From: Rhodocyclales bacterium | GTDB lineage: Bacteria; Pseudomonadota; Gammaproteobacteria; Burkholderiales; Rhodocyclaceae | Direction: 5' to 3' | Length of the DNA: 64,000 bases | Assembly: GCA_016183655.1 (NCBI GenBank) | Contig: JACPEH010000010.1 | Location: 181,170-245,169, forward strand | In this document: one piece after another, positions 57,845-64,000 of the stretch | How positions within the stretch are numbered: position 1 is the first letter of the stretch | Layout: each line of letters opens with the position of its first letter | The notes under the pieces: generated by a model | Told to the model about the DNA's origin: nothing | What the model saw: only the letters and a program-made list of their open reading frames with translations | Databases searched by the model: none | Translations under genes and position numbers: made by a program

Positions 57845-58162
57845 TTATGCGCTCACAACTTCGCCGTTCGACTTGAACACGCGAACCTTCTTGCCGTCTT
57901 CAAGAGTCTTGAAGCCGACGCGGTCCGCCTTGCCAGTCGCGGGGTTGAACAGCGCAACGTTGGAGATATTGATCGGCATATCCTTGTCGACGATACCGCC
58001 GACAACGCCCTTGACCGGGTTCGGCTTGACGTGCTTCTTGGCGCGATTGACGCCCTCGACCACGACATGCTCCGCATCGACACGGCGCACCACGGTACCG
58101 CGCTTGCCCTTGTCCTTGCCCGTGATAACGACGACTTCGTCGCCCTTACGAATCTTATCCAT
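57845..58162 (-). CDS. rplX: 50S ribosomal protein L24
   Basis: 105-residue assembly initiator with KOW motif: [27 protein letters not shown] (about 1-27). C-terminal segment is family typical. Follows rplN by 9 bp. Confidence 0.98.
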   Translation of the reverse strand: MDKIRKGDEVVVITGKDKGKRGTVVRRVDAEHVVVEGVNRAKKHVKPNPVKGVVGGIVDKDMPINISNVALFNPATGKADRVGFKTLEDGKKVRVFKSNGEVVSA

Positions 58163-58171
58163 GGCCGCTCC

Positions 58172-58540
58172 TTACAGCACTTCCGGCGCCAGCGACACGA
58201 TCTTCATGAAGCGCTCGGTACGCAGTTCGCGCGTCACCGGGCCAAAGATACGCGTGCCAATCGGCTCCAGCTTGTTGTTCAGGAGCACTGCCGCATTGTT
58301 GTCGAACCGGATCAGGGAGCCATCAGGACGACGAACGCCCTTGGCGGTACGCACCACCACGGCATTGTAAACGTCACCCTTCTTGACGCGACCACGCGGC
58401 GCGGCATCCTTGATACTAACCTTGATGATGTCACCAACGCCCGCATAGCGGCGCTTGGAGCCGCCGAGCACCTTGATACACATCACCGAACGCGCACCGG
58501 TGTTATCGGCGACGTCCAGAATCGTCTGCATCTGAATCAT
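58172..58540 (-). CDS. rplN: 50S ribosomal protein L14
   Basis: 122-residue L14, first gene of the spc operon, starting [33 protein letters not shown]. It forms intersubunit bridge B8. Preceded by a promoter and a leader hairpin, see the 58608 and 58645 entries. Confidence 0.98.
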   Translation of the reverse strand: MIQMQTILDVADNTGARSVMCIKVLGGSKRRYAGVGDIIKVSIKDAAPRGRVKKGDVYNAVVVRTAKGVRRPDGSLIRFDNNAAVLLNNKLEPIGTRIFGPVTRELRTERFMKIVSLAPEVL

Positions 58541-58607
58541 TTGTCACTCACTCCAACTTTTCCCGCGAATCAACGCGGTCAGTCTTGGAACCCGTAAGGG
58601 CAAGAAA

Positions 58608-58631
58608 CGCCCGGCCAGAAATGGCCGGGCG
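58608..58631 (-). other. Leader hairpin between rpsQ and rplN
   Basis: CGCCCGGCCA (58608-58617) pairs with TGGCCGGGCG (58622-58631): 10 bp, 4-nt loop. On the minus strand it is followed by TTTCTT, a weak U-tract. It is just downstream of the spc promoter, so it would lie in the 5' leader of the rplN mRNA; it can also act as a partial terminator for the S10 operon. Confidence 0.72.
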
Positions 58632-58644
58632 CGAAAAAAACGGA

Positions 58645-58672
58645 ATTATACCGGTTTTTTCGGATTAGGCAA
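58645..58672 (-). promoter_or_regulatory. spc-operon promoter
   Basis: Minus strand: -35 TTGCCT (58672 to 58667), 16-bp spacer, -10 TATAAT (58650 to 58645), 6 bp beyond the rpsQ stop, in the 137-bp gap before rplN. Start expected near 58637, so the leader hairpin is in the transcript. Confidence 0.8.
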
Positions 58673-58677
58673 GCGTC

Positions 58678-58944
58678 TTAGACGACGACCGCCTTCTCCA
58701 GCAGCTTCGAAACACGCCAGGCCTTGGTCTTGGAAACCGGACGGGTTTCCTCGATCTCGACCAGGTCGCCTTGCTTGGCTTCGTTGTTGTCATTGTGCGC
58801 GTGGAATTTCTTCGACTGCACGATGATCTTGCCATACAGCGGATGCTTGACGCGGCGCTCGATCAGGACGGTGACGGTCTTTTCCATCTTGTCGCTGACG
58901 ACGCGGCCGACCAGCGTACGCTTGTTAACGGTCGTTTCGCTCAT
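58678..58944 (-). CDS. rpsQ: 30S ribosomal protein S17
   Basis: 88-residue OB-fold protein ([39 protein letters not shown]). Last gene of the S10 operon; its start codon overlaps the rpmC stop (ATGA-type). 16S rRNA helix 11/20 binding is the known family role. Confidence 0.98.
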   Translation of the reverse strand: MSETTVNKRTLVGRVVSDKMEKTVTVLIERRVKHPLYGKIIVQSKKFHAHNDNNEAKQGDLVEIEETRPVSKTKAWRVSKLLEKAVVV

Positions 58945-59135
58945 TGTTGCACCGCCTTTTCACGAATGAGGGTGCGCACGCGCGCGATATCGCGGCGCAC
59001 CTTGCCGAGCTGGCTGGTATTCGACAGCTGTTGCGTCGCCGCCTGCATGCGCAGGCTGAACTGCGCCTTCAGCAGCTCCAGCAGTTCCTTGTTCAGCTCG
59101 TCGGCGCCTTTGGTTCTGAGTTCACTGGCTTTCAT
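58941..59135 (-). CDS. rpmC: 50S ribosomal protein L29
   Basis: 64-residue two-helix protein ([31 protein letters not shown]...) near the tunnel exit, where signal recognition particle docks. ATG 59135 is preferred to the in-frame TTG at 59141 because rplP stops at 59138 (TGATCATG). Confidence 0.96.
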   Translation of the reverse strand: MKASELRTKGADELNKELLELLKAQFSLRMQAATQQLSNTSQLGKVRRDIARVRTLIREKAVQQ

Positions 59136-59137
59136 GA

Positions 59138-59551
59138 TCAACCCACCATACGCGTGACGAAAGTGGTCGCCAGCGGCAGCTTGGCCGCAGCGAGGGCAAA
59201 CGCCTCGCGCGCCAGCTCTTCGCTCACGCCATCCATTTCATAGAGCACCTTGCCCGGCTGGATCTCGGCAACGTAGTACTCCGGATTACCCTTGCCGTTA
59301 CCCATACGGACTTCAGCCGGCTTCTTCGAAATCGGCTTGTCCGGGAAGATGCGGATCCAGATGCGACCGCCCCGCTTGATGTGACGGGTCATGGCACGAC
59401 GGGCAGCCTCGATCTGGCGCGCCGTCAGGCGACCACGAGCGGTGGCCTTGAGACCCCACTCGCCAAAGGAGACCTTGGCGCCGCGGGTAGCCAGGCCGGT
59501 ATTGCGGCCCTTCTGCTCCTTGCGGTACTTTCTGCGATTAGGCTGCAGCAT
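59138..59551 (-). CDS. rplP: 50S ribosomal protein L16
   Basis: 137-residue protein near the peptidyl-transferase centre, organising A-site tRNA; opens [17 protein letters not shown]. Overlaps the rpsC stop by 14 bp, so coupled translation is likely. Ends 3 bp before rpmC. Confidence 0.98.
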   Translation of the reverse strand: MLQPNRRKYRKEQKGRNTGLATRGAKVSFGEWGLKATARGRLTARQIEAARRAMTRHIKRGGRIWIRIFPDKPISKKPAEVRMGNGKGNPEYYVAEIQPGKVLYEMDGVSEELAREAFALAAAKLPLATTFVTRMVG

Positions 59552-60320
59552 CTTTGGTTCCTGCCTTTCTTACTCGTTTTGCCGGAGCCTTCGGCTTCTC
59601 GGCACCTTCACCGGCCGGCTTGGCGGCACGACGCGCCGGGCGCTTCGGCTCTTCCGTCGCCGCTTCCGGGGCAGCCACCGGCTGCTCGTTACGGCCCAGG
59701 ATCTCGCCCTTGAAGACCCAGACCTTGATACCGATCACGCCGTAGGTCGTACGGGCTTCGGAGGTCGCGTAGTCGATGTCGGCGCGCAGGGTGTGCAGCG
59801 GCACGCGGCCTTCGCGATACCACTCGGTACGCGCAATTTCGGCGCCGTTCAGGCGACCCGAGCTCATGATCTTGATGCCCTGGGCACCCAGACGCATGGC
59901 GTTCTGCATCGCACGCTTCATCGCGCGGCGGAACATGATCCGCTTTTCGAGCTGCTGGGCGATCGAATCGGCGATCAGTTGCGCGTCGAGTTCCGGCTTG
60001 CGGATTTCCTCGATCGACACATGGACCGGCACACCCATGATCTTCTGCAGATCGGAGCGGAGCTGGTCGATGTCTTCACCCTTCTTGCCGATGACGACAC
60101 CGGGGCGGGCCGAGAAGACGGTGACGCGGGCATTCTTTGCCGGGCGCTCGATCAGCACGCGACCGACGGAAGCGTGCGCGAGGCGCTTCTTCAGGTAGTC
60201 GCGAACGCGAACGTCCTCGTTCAGCATGGTCGCGAAGTTCTTCGTGTTGGCGAACCAGCGCGACGACCAGTCGCGGGTGACTGCGAGGCGGAAGCCTGTC
60301 GGATGAATTTTCTGTCCCAT
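59538..60320 (-). CDS. rpsC: 30S ribosomal protein S3
   Basis: 260 residues: KH type 2 domain (about 40-110) that lines the mRNA entry channel and an S3 C-domain (about 120-210). The tail after residue 210 ([36 protein letters not shown]) is a basic Ala/Pro/Lys-rich extension, so longer than E. coli S3 (233). Confidence 0.98.
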   Translation of the reverse strand: MGQKIHPTGFRLAVTRDWSSRWFANTKNFATMLNEDVRVRDYLKKRLAHASVGRVLIERPAKNARVTVFSARPGVVIGKKGEDIDQLRSDLQKIMGVPVHVSIEEIRKPELDAQLIADSIAQQLEKRIMFRRAMKRAMQNAMRLGAQGIKIMSSGRLNGAEIARTEWYREGRVPLHTLRADIDYATSEARTTYGVIGIKVWVFKGEILGRNEQPVAAPEAATEEPKRPARRAAKPAGEGAEKPKAPAKRVRKAGTKDAAA

Positions 60321-60329
60321 TTTCTATCC

Positions 60330-60659
60330 TCAGTTACCGACAGTCAGGAAAATGTGGCAGGTCGGCTTGGTGATCCGATTGCCACGACCCTTCGCCCGCG
60401 CCGTGAAGCGCTTGAGCACCATGCCTTTTTCGACGTAGATGGTCTTGACCTTCAGCTCGTCGATATCGGCGCCGTCGTTGTGCTCGGCGTTGGCGATGGC
60501 CGACTCGAGCACTTTCTTGATGATGCCCGCGCCCTTTTTCGGGCTGAAGGCGAGAACGTTGAGCGCCTTGTCGACCGGAAGGCCACGGATCTGGTCGGCG
60601 ACGAGGCGGCCCTTCTGGGCCGACAGGCGAACGCCGCGCAGGGAAGCTTGAGTTTGCAT
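60330..60659 (-). CDS. rplV: 50S ribosomal protein L22
   Basis: 109 residues with the tunnel-lining hairpin ([26 protein letters not shown]) and opening [26 protein letters not shown]. Start at ATG 60659 is preferred: SD AGGAAG is 7 nt away, whereas the in-frame ATG at 60665 is only 1 nt from it. Macrolide-sensitivity region intact. Confidence 0.96.
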   Translation of the reverse strand: MQTQASLRGVRLSAQKGRLVADQIRGLPVDKALNVLAFSPKKGAGIIKKVLESAIANAEHNDGADIDELKVKTIYVEKGMVLKRFTARAKGRGNRITKPTCHIFLTVGN

Positions 60660-60672
60660 ATTCATTCTTCCT

Positions 60673-60948
60673 TTACTTCTTGGCCTTCTTGCCGGCGGTG
60701 TGACCCTTGAACGTACGGGTCAGCGAAAACTCGCCGAGCTTGTGGCCGACCATGTTCTCGGTGACGAACACCGGGATGTGCTGCTTGCCGTTATGCACGG
60801 CGATGGTCAGACCGATGAAATCCGGCAGCACCGTGGAACGGCGCGACCAGGTCTTGATCGGACGCTTGTCATTGCCCGCACGCGCCGTATCCACCTTTTT
60901 CTGCAGGTGGGCATCGACGAAGGGGCCCTTTTTCAGAGAACGTGCCAT
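60673..60948 (-). CDS. rpsS: 30S ribosomal protein S19
   Basis: 91-residue head protein, opening [48 protein letters not shown]. With S13 it forms the subunit bridge and binds the tRNA. Lies between rplB and rplV. Confidence 0.98.
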   Translation of the reverse strand: MARSLKKGPFVDAHLQKKVDTARAGNDKRPIKTWSRRSTVLPDFIGLTIAVHNGKQHIPVFVTENMVGHKLGEFSLTRTFKGHTAGKKAKK

Positions 60949-60961
60949 TTCGTATTACCCC

Positions 60962-61789
60962 TTAGCGTTTGTGACGGCGCTGAACGATCATCGAGTTCGT
61001 GCGCTTGTTGCGACGGGTACGGTAACCCTTGGTCTTGGTACCCCACGGGCTGACCGGGTTCATACCGGCAGCCGTACGGCCTTCGCCGCCGCCGTGCGGG
61101 TGATCGACCGGGTTCATCGCCACGCCGCGAACGGTTGGGCGAATACCGCGCCAACGCTGCGCGCCAGCCTTGCCGATCGAGCGCAGGCTGTGCTCTTCGT
61201 TGCCGACTTCGCCGATCGTCGCACGGCATTCGATATGCACGCGGCGAACTTCGCCGGAGCGCAGACGAACCTGAGCGTAGGAACCTTCGCGAGCCATCAG
61301 CTGCACCGAGGCACCGGCCGAACGCGCCAGCTGCGCGCCCTTGCCCGGAACCATCTCGATACAGTGGATCGTCGTACCGACCGGGATATTGCGGATCGGC
61401 AGCGTATTGCCCGTCTTGATCGGCGCCTCGGAACCCGACATCAGCTCCTGACCAACGACCAGGCCCTTCGGGGCGATGATGTAGCGACGCTCACCGTCGG
61501 CATAGCAGACCAGCGCGATGTTGGCAGTACGGTTCGGGTCGTATTCGAGGCGCTCGACCTTGGCCGGGATGCCGTCCTTGTTGCGCTTGAAGTCAACCAC
61601 GCGATAGTGCTGCTTGTGGCCACCGCCCTGATGGCGAACGGTGATGCGGCCGTTGTTGTTGCGGCCGGCGTTCTTCGACTGGCTCTCGACCAGGCCGGCA
61701 AACGGCTTGCCCTTGTGCAGATTCGGGTTGACGACCTTGACGACGGCACGGCGGCCGGGGGACGTCGGTTTTACTTTGACGAGTGCCAT
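60962..61789 (-). CDS. rplB: 50S ribosomal protein L2
   Basis: 275-residue protein required for subunit association and peptidyl transferase activity. OB and SH3-like domains; C-terminal [39 protein letters not shown] includes the conserved GGGEGR loop and His-229-region residue. Starts adjacent to the rplW stop. Confidence 0.98.
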   Translation of the reverse strand: MALVKVKPTSPGRRAVVKVVNPNLHKGKPFAGLVESQSKNAGRNNNGRITVRHQGGGHKQHYRVVDFKRNKDGIPAKVERLEYDPNRTANIALVCYADGERRYIIAPKGLVVGQELMSGSEAPIKTGNTLPIRNIPVGTTIHCIEMVPGKGAQLARSAGASVQLMAREGSYAQVRLRSGEVRRVHIECRATIGEVGNEEHSLRSIGKAGAQRWRGIRPTVRGVAMNPVDHPHGGGEGRTAAGMNPVSPWGTKTKGYRTRRNKRTNSMIVQRRHKR

Positions 61790-62092
61790 TTACACAGCCC
61801 CCCCTTCAGCAAAATTGATTTCCTGACCCGGCTTCAGGCAGACGAACGCCTTCTTCCAGTTCTTGCGACGGCCCATCGAACGGCCGAAACGCTTTTGCTT
61901 GCCCTTGACGGTGGACACCTGAACGGACTCGACCTGCACCTTGAACAGCAGCTCGACGGCAGCCTTGATCTCCGGCTTGGTGGCGTCGGAAACGACGCGG
62001 AAGATCACTTGCTCGTTCTTTTCGGCAACCCAGGTCGCCTTCTCGGAAATCTGGGGCGCAAGCAGCACTTGCATCAGACGCTCTTGGTTCAT
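61790..62092 (-). CDS. rplW: 50S ribosomal protein L23
   Basis: 100-residue exit-tunnel protein and trigger-factor/SRP docking site, opening [33 protein letters not shown]. Overlaps the rplD stop by 4 bp (ATGA). The segment [22 protein letters not shown] is the basic rRNA-binding loop. Confidence 0.98.
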   Translation of the reverse strand: MNQERLMQVLLAPQISEKATWVAEKNEQVIFRVVSDATKPEIKAAVELLFKVQVESVQVSTVKGKQKRFGRSMGRRKNWKKAFVCLKPGQEINFAEGGAV

Positions 62093-62709
62093 CCCAGGAT
62101 CTCCTCAAACTTGGCGATCGCGCTCTTGGTCATCAGCACTTGCGGGAAGCGGATGAGCGAGACCGGATCGGTTTCGTTAACTTCGAGAACCAGCACGTTC
62201 GGCAGGTTGCGCGAGGCGAGGTAGGTGTTCTCGTCCAGCGCGTCGATGACGACGAGCACGGAGTCGAAACCCATACCCTTGATCTTCTGCGCGAAGAGCT
62301 TGGTTTTCGGCGCATCGACGGCGAGATTCTCGACCACCGACAGGCGATCCTGACGAGCCAGCTCGGAGAGGATCGATGCCATGCCGGCGCGATACATCTT
62401 GCGGTTCAGCTTCTGGCTGAAATTCTCGTCCGGCGTATTCGGGAAAATCTTGCCGCCTCCACGCCACAGCGGCGACGAAGCACGGCCAGCACGGGCACGA
62501 CCGGTGCCCTTCTGGTTCCACGGCTTCTTGGTGGACTTGGCGATCTCGGCGCGACCCTTCTGCTTGCGGTCGCCGGAACGTGCGTTGGCCTGATAGGCGA
62601 CAACGACCTGGTGCACCAGGGACTCGTTGTAGTCGCGGCCGAACAGCGCGTCGGAGGCCTGCAGCTTCGCAGCTTCCTGACCTTGTTCGTTGATGACTTT
62701 AAGTTCCAT
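62089..62709 (-). CDS. rplD: 50S ribosomal protein L4
   Basis: 206 residues, with loop [56 protein letters not shown] entering the exit tunnel. In E. coli L4 also represses the S10 operon by binding its leader. Follows rplC by 9 bp. Confidence 0.98.
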   Translation of the reverse strand: MELKVINEQGQEAAKLQASDALFGRDYNESLVHQVVVAYQANARSGDRKQKGRAEIAKSTKKPWNQKGTGRARAGRASSPLWRGGGKIFPNTPDENFSQKLNRKMYRAGMASILSELARQDRLSVVENLAVDAPKTKLFAQKIKGMGFDSVLVVIDALDENTYLASRNLPNVLVLEVNETDPVSLIRFPQVLMTKSAIAKFEEILG

Positions 62710-62718
62710 GTCGCCCCC

Positions 62719-63357
62719 TTAGCCCTTGACCGCCGCGCGGACAACCACGTCCGAGCCTTTCGAGCCCGGAACAGCCCCCTTCACCAGCAGCAGCTGGCGC
62801 TCGGCATCGACACGCACGATCTCGAGGTTCTGGGTGGTCGCCTTGACGTCACCGAGATGACCCGACATGCGCTTGCCCGGAAAGACGCGACCCGGATCCT
62901 GCGCCATACCGATGGAACCCGGCGCATTGTGCGACACCGAGTTGCCGTGCGAGGCGCGGTTCGAGCTGAAGTTGTGGCGCTTGATGCCGCCAGCAAAGCC
63001 CTTACCGATCGAGGTACCGGACACATCGACCTTCTGGCCGACGGCGAAGATGGTGACACTGATCTGGTCACCCGGCTTCAGGTTGGAGAGCTCCTCGGCG
63101 GATACCGGGAACTCCTTGAGGACGTGACCCGCCTCGACACCGGCTTTTGCCAGGTGGCCAGCGAGCGGCTTGCCAACGCGCGAAGCGCGACGTTGGCCAA
63201 AGGTCACCTGGACCGCGGCGTAGCCGTCGGTTTCAGGCGTTTTGATCTGGGTCACACGGTTGTTCGACACATCGAGCACAGTCACCGGAACGGTTGCGCC
63301 GTCCTCGGTAAAAATGCGCGTCATGCCGACCTTGCGCCCAACAAGGCCTAGACTCAT
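62719..63357 (-). CDS. rplC: 50S ribosomal protein L3
   Basis: 212-residue L3, start [33 protein letters not shown], Gln-loop region GISQDPGR-type sequence ([22 protein letters not shown]) near the peptidyl-transferase centre. Separated from rpsJ by a 118-bp gap that holds a promoter and hairpins, unusual for this position. Confidence 0.98.
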   Translation of the reverse strand: MSLGLVGRKVGMTRIFTEDGATVPVTVLDVSNNRVTQIKTPETDGYAAVQVTFGQRRASRVGKPLAGHLAKAGVEAGHVLKEFPVSAEELSNLKPGDQISVTIFAVGQKVDVSGTSIGKGFAGGIKRHNFSSNRASHGNSVSHNAPGSIGMAQDPGRVFPGKRMSGHLGDVKATTQNLEIVRVDAERQLLLVKGAVPGSKGSDVVVRAAVKG

Positions 63358-63372
63358 GGTTATTCTCCTCTT

Positions 63373-63392
63373 GCCGGCTACGATTGGCCGGC
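63373..63392 (-). other. GCCGGC hairpin at the rplC ribosome-binding site
   Basis: GCCGGC (63373-63378) and GCCGGC (63387-63392) are self-complementary, giving a 6-bp stem with an 8-nt loop. The SD (AGAGGAG, 63369-63363) follows directly, so folding could affect access. A regulatory function is a guess. Confidence 0.5.
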
Positions 63393-63416
63393 GAGACTAC
63401 TGCTACAAGTCAAAAT

Positions 63417-63440
63417 GGGCGACCCCAAGAAGGGCCACCC
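63417..63440 (-). other. Leader hairpin upstream of rplC
   Basis: On the minus strand GGGTGGCCC (63440 to 63432), loop TTCTTG, GGGTCGCCC (63425 to 63417): 9-bp stem including G-U pairs. Downstream of the -10 box at 63455, so within the leader transcript. An L4-type control site is possible, with no direct evidence. Confidence 0.55.
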
Positions 63441-63454
63441 GGCGAAAACGGCGG

Positions 63455-63484
63455 ATTATATCCGCATTTGCTGCTTTACTGCAA
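63455..63484 (-). promoter_or_regulatory. Putative promoter between rpsJ and rplC
   Basis: Minus strand: -35 TTGCAG (63484 to 63479, overlapping the rpsJ stop), 18-bp spacer, -10 TATAAT (63460 to 63455). The -10 lies in a short inverted repeat GCGGAT-tat-ATCCGC (63451-63465). Spacing is slightly long; readthrough from rpsJ is also expected. Confidence 0.62.
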
Positions 63485-63787
63485 CTTGATCTCGACGTCC
63501 ACACCGGCCGGCAGATCGAGCTTCATCAGCGCATCAACCGTCTTGTCGGTCGGGTCGATGATGTCCATCAGGCGCAGGTGGGTACGAATCTCGAACTGGT
63601 CGCGCGAGGTCTTGTTCACGTGCGGCGAACGCAGCACGTCGAAACGCTGGATCTTGGTCGGCAGCGGCACCGGGCCGCGAACGACGGCGCCGGTACGCTT
63701 GGCGGTTTCGACGATTTCGAGAGCCGACTGGTCGATCAGGCGATAGTCGAAAGCCTTGAGGCGGATGCGGATTTTCTGGTTTTGCAT
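63476..63787 (-). CDS. rpsJ: 30S ribosomal protein S10
   Basis: 103-residue S10 ([45 protein letters not shown]), which also serves as NusE in antitermination. ATG 63787 is the family start; the frame stays open to 63847 but that part belongs to the leader. First gene of the S10 operon, behind tuf. Confidence 0.97.
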   Translation of the reverse strand: MQNQKIRIRLKAFDYRLIDQSALEIVETAKRTGAVVRGPVPLPTKIQRFDVLRSPHVNKTSRDQFEIRTHLRLMDIIDPTDKTVDALMKLDLPAGVDVEIKLQ

Positions 63788-63808
63788 TTTTTGCTTTCCA
63801 AAGAACAG

Positions 63809-63837
63809 GCTGCGGAACGAAAGCGTCGTTCCGCAGC
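63809..63837 (-). other. Leader/terminator-like hairpin between tuf and rpsJ
   Basis: GCTGCGGAACGA (63809-63820), loop aagcg, TCGTTCCGCAGC (63826-63837): perfect 12-bp stem. No adjacent U-tract, so it is likely a processing or leader structure between the EF-Tu and S10 coding regions. Confidence 0.65.
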
Positions 63838-63859
63838 GGATTATCAAAAGAGCAGGTAC

Positions 63860-64000
63860 TTACTCGATGATTTTCGCCACGACGCCGGCGCCGACGGTCC
63901 GGCCGCCTTCACGGATGGCGAAACGCAGGCCTTCTTCCATGGCGATCGGGGCGATCAGCTTGACGGTCATGCTGATGTTGTCGCCCGGCATCACCATCTC
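63860..64000 (-). CDS. tuf: Elongation factor Tu (3' end, partial)
   Basis: Only the last 46 codons and stop lie in the window; the gene continues past position 64000. The translation reads [46 protein letters not shown], the beta-barrel domain 3 of EF-Tu, which contacts aminoacyl-tRNA and EF-Ts. Order tuf then rpsJ is the normal one ahead of the S10 operon. Confidence 0.97.
   Translation of the reverse strand, partial: EMVMPGDNISMTVKLIAPIAMEEGLRFAIREGGRTVGAGVVAKIIE

Noticed and set aside
58631..58640. A-run next to the rpsQ-rplN hairpin as a plus-strand terminator
   Set aside because: The run is A, not T, on the plus strand and no plus-strand gene ends there.

Overview
The window is a GC-rich (roughly two-thirds G+C by eye) bacterial chromosome segment, about 95% coding, with no tRNA, rRNA, CRISPR, phage or intact insertion sequence. 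Gene content and layout fit a betaproteobacterium, most likely of the Rhodocyclales group: the S10-spc-alpha ribosomal superoperon with infA between secY and rpmJ, UbiA/UbiD quinone genes, a FadE-type acyl-CoA dehydrogenase under a PsrA-like TetR repressor, PilZ and CHASE2 signalling proteins, and long SD-preceded GTG/TTG starts. The taxonomic placement is inference from gene order and composition.

Layout. 1-13.3 kb holds mostly short housekeeping and envelope transcription units: phosphoglycerate mutase gpmI, a YdjM-type membrane hydrolase, a three-gene translationally coupled operon (gamma-glutamyl hydrolase, CPA2 antiporter, YbdK ligase) divergent from a MarR regulator and an OmpA-like lipoprotein, an NnrS-like membrane protein with a MIP18/PaaD-like Fe-S protein, a PilZ protein with a STAS-like tail, PBP4 (dacB) and a PyrR-like phosphoribosyltransferase. 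13.3-28.8 kb holds ubiD, a soluble PAS histidine kinase, ubiA, a Kef-type antiporter, an LplT-PlsC fusion, recG, ridA, TPR, SPOR and DUF2802 proteins, and a CHASE2 cyclase with a FecR-like partner. A 163-bp imperfect palindrome sits in the ubiA leader.

28.8-41.8 kb is a fatty-acid degradation region, entirely on the minus strand: a HAD-ECH multifunctional protein with its thiolase, fadL, and a second operon psrA - fadE - thiolase - degV - ECH-HAD protein - yciA thioesterase. The promoters of the two beta-oxidation operons carry the same 17-bp PsrA-like operator just downstream of a good sigma70 -10 box, so both operons are probably one repressor's regulon with the repressor autoregulated. 41.9-49.7 kb runs on the plus strand: an ATM1-type ABC exporter, then a coupled signalling trio (CHASE-PAS histidine kinase, REC-GHKL protein, REC-PAS-SpoIIE phosphatase).

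49.8-64 kb is the ribosomal superoperon read on the minus strand from tuf (only its 3' end is in the window) to rplQ. Sigma70-like promoters are visible before rplC, rplN and rpsM, together with leader hairpins before rpsJ, rplC and rplN. A bidirectional terminator separates rplQ from the SpoIIE phosphatase gene. The points most worth following are the shared PsrA operator regulon with a DegV/FakB protein embedded in it, the PilZ-STAS fusion, the MarR operator that covers both -10 boxes of overlapping divergent promoters, the 163-bp palindrome, and the REC-GHKL / REC-SpoIIE pair.
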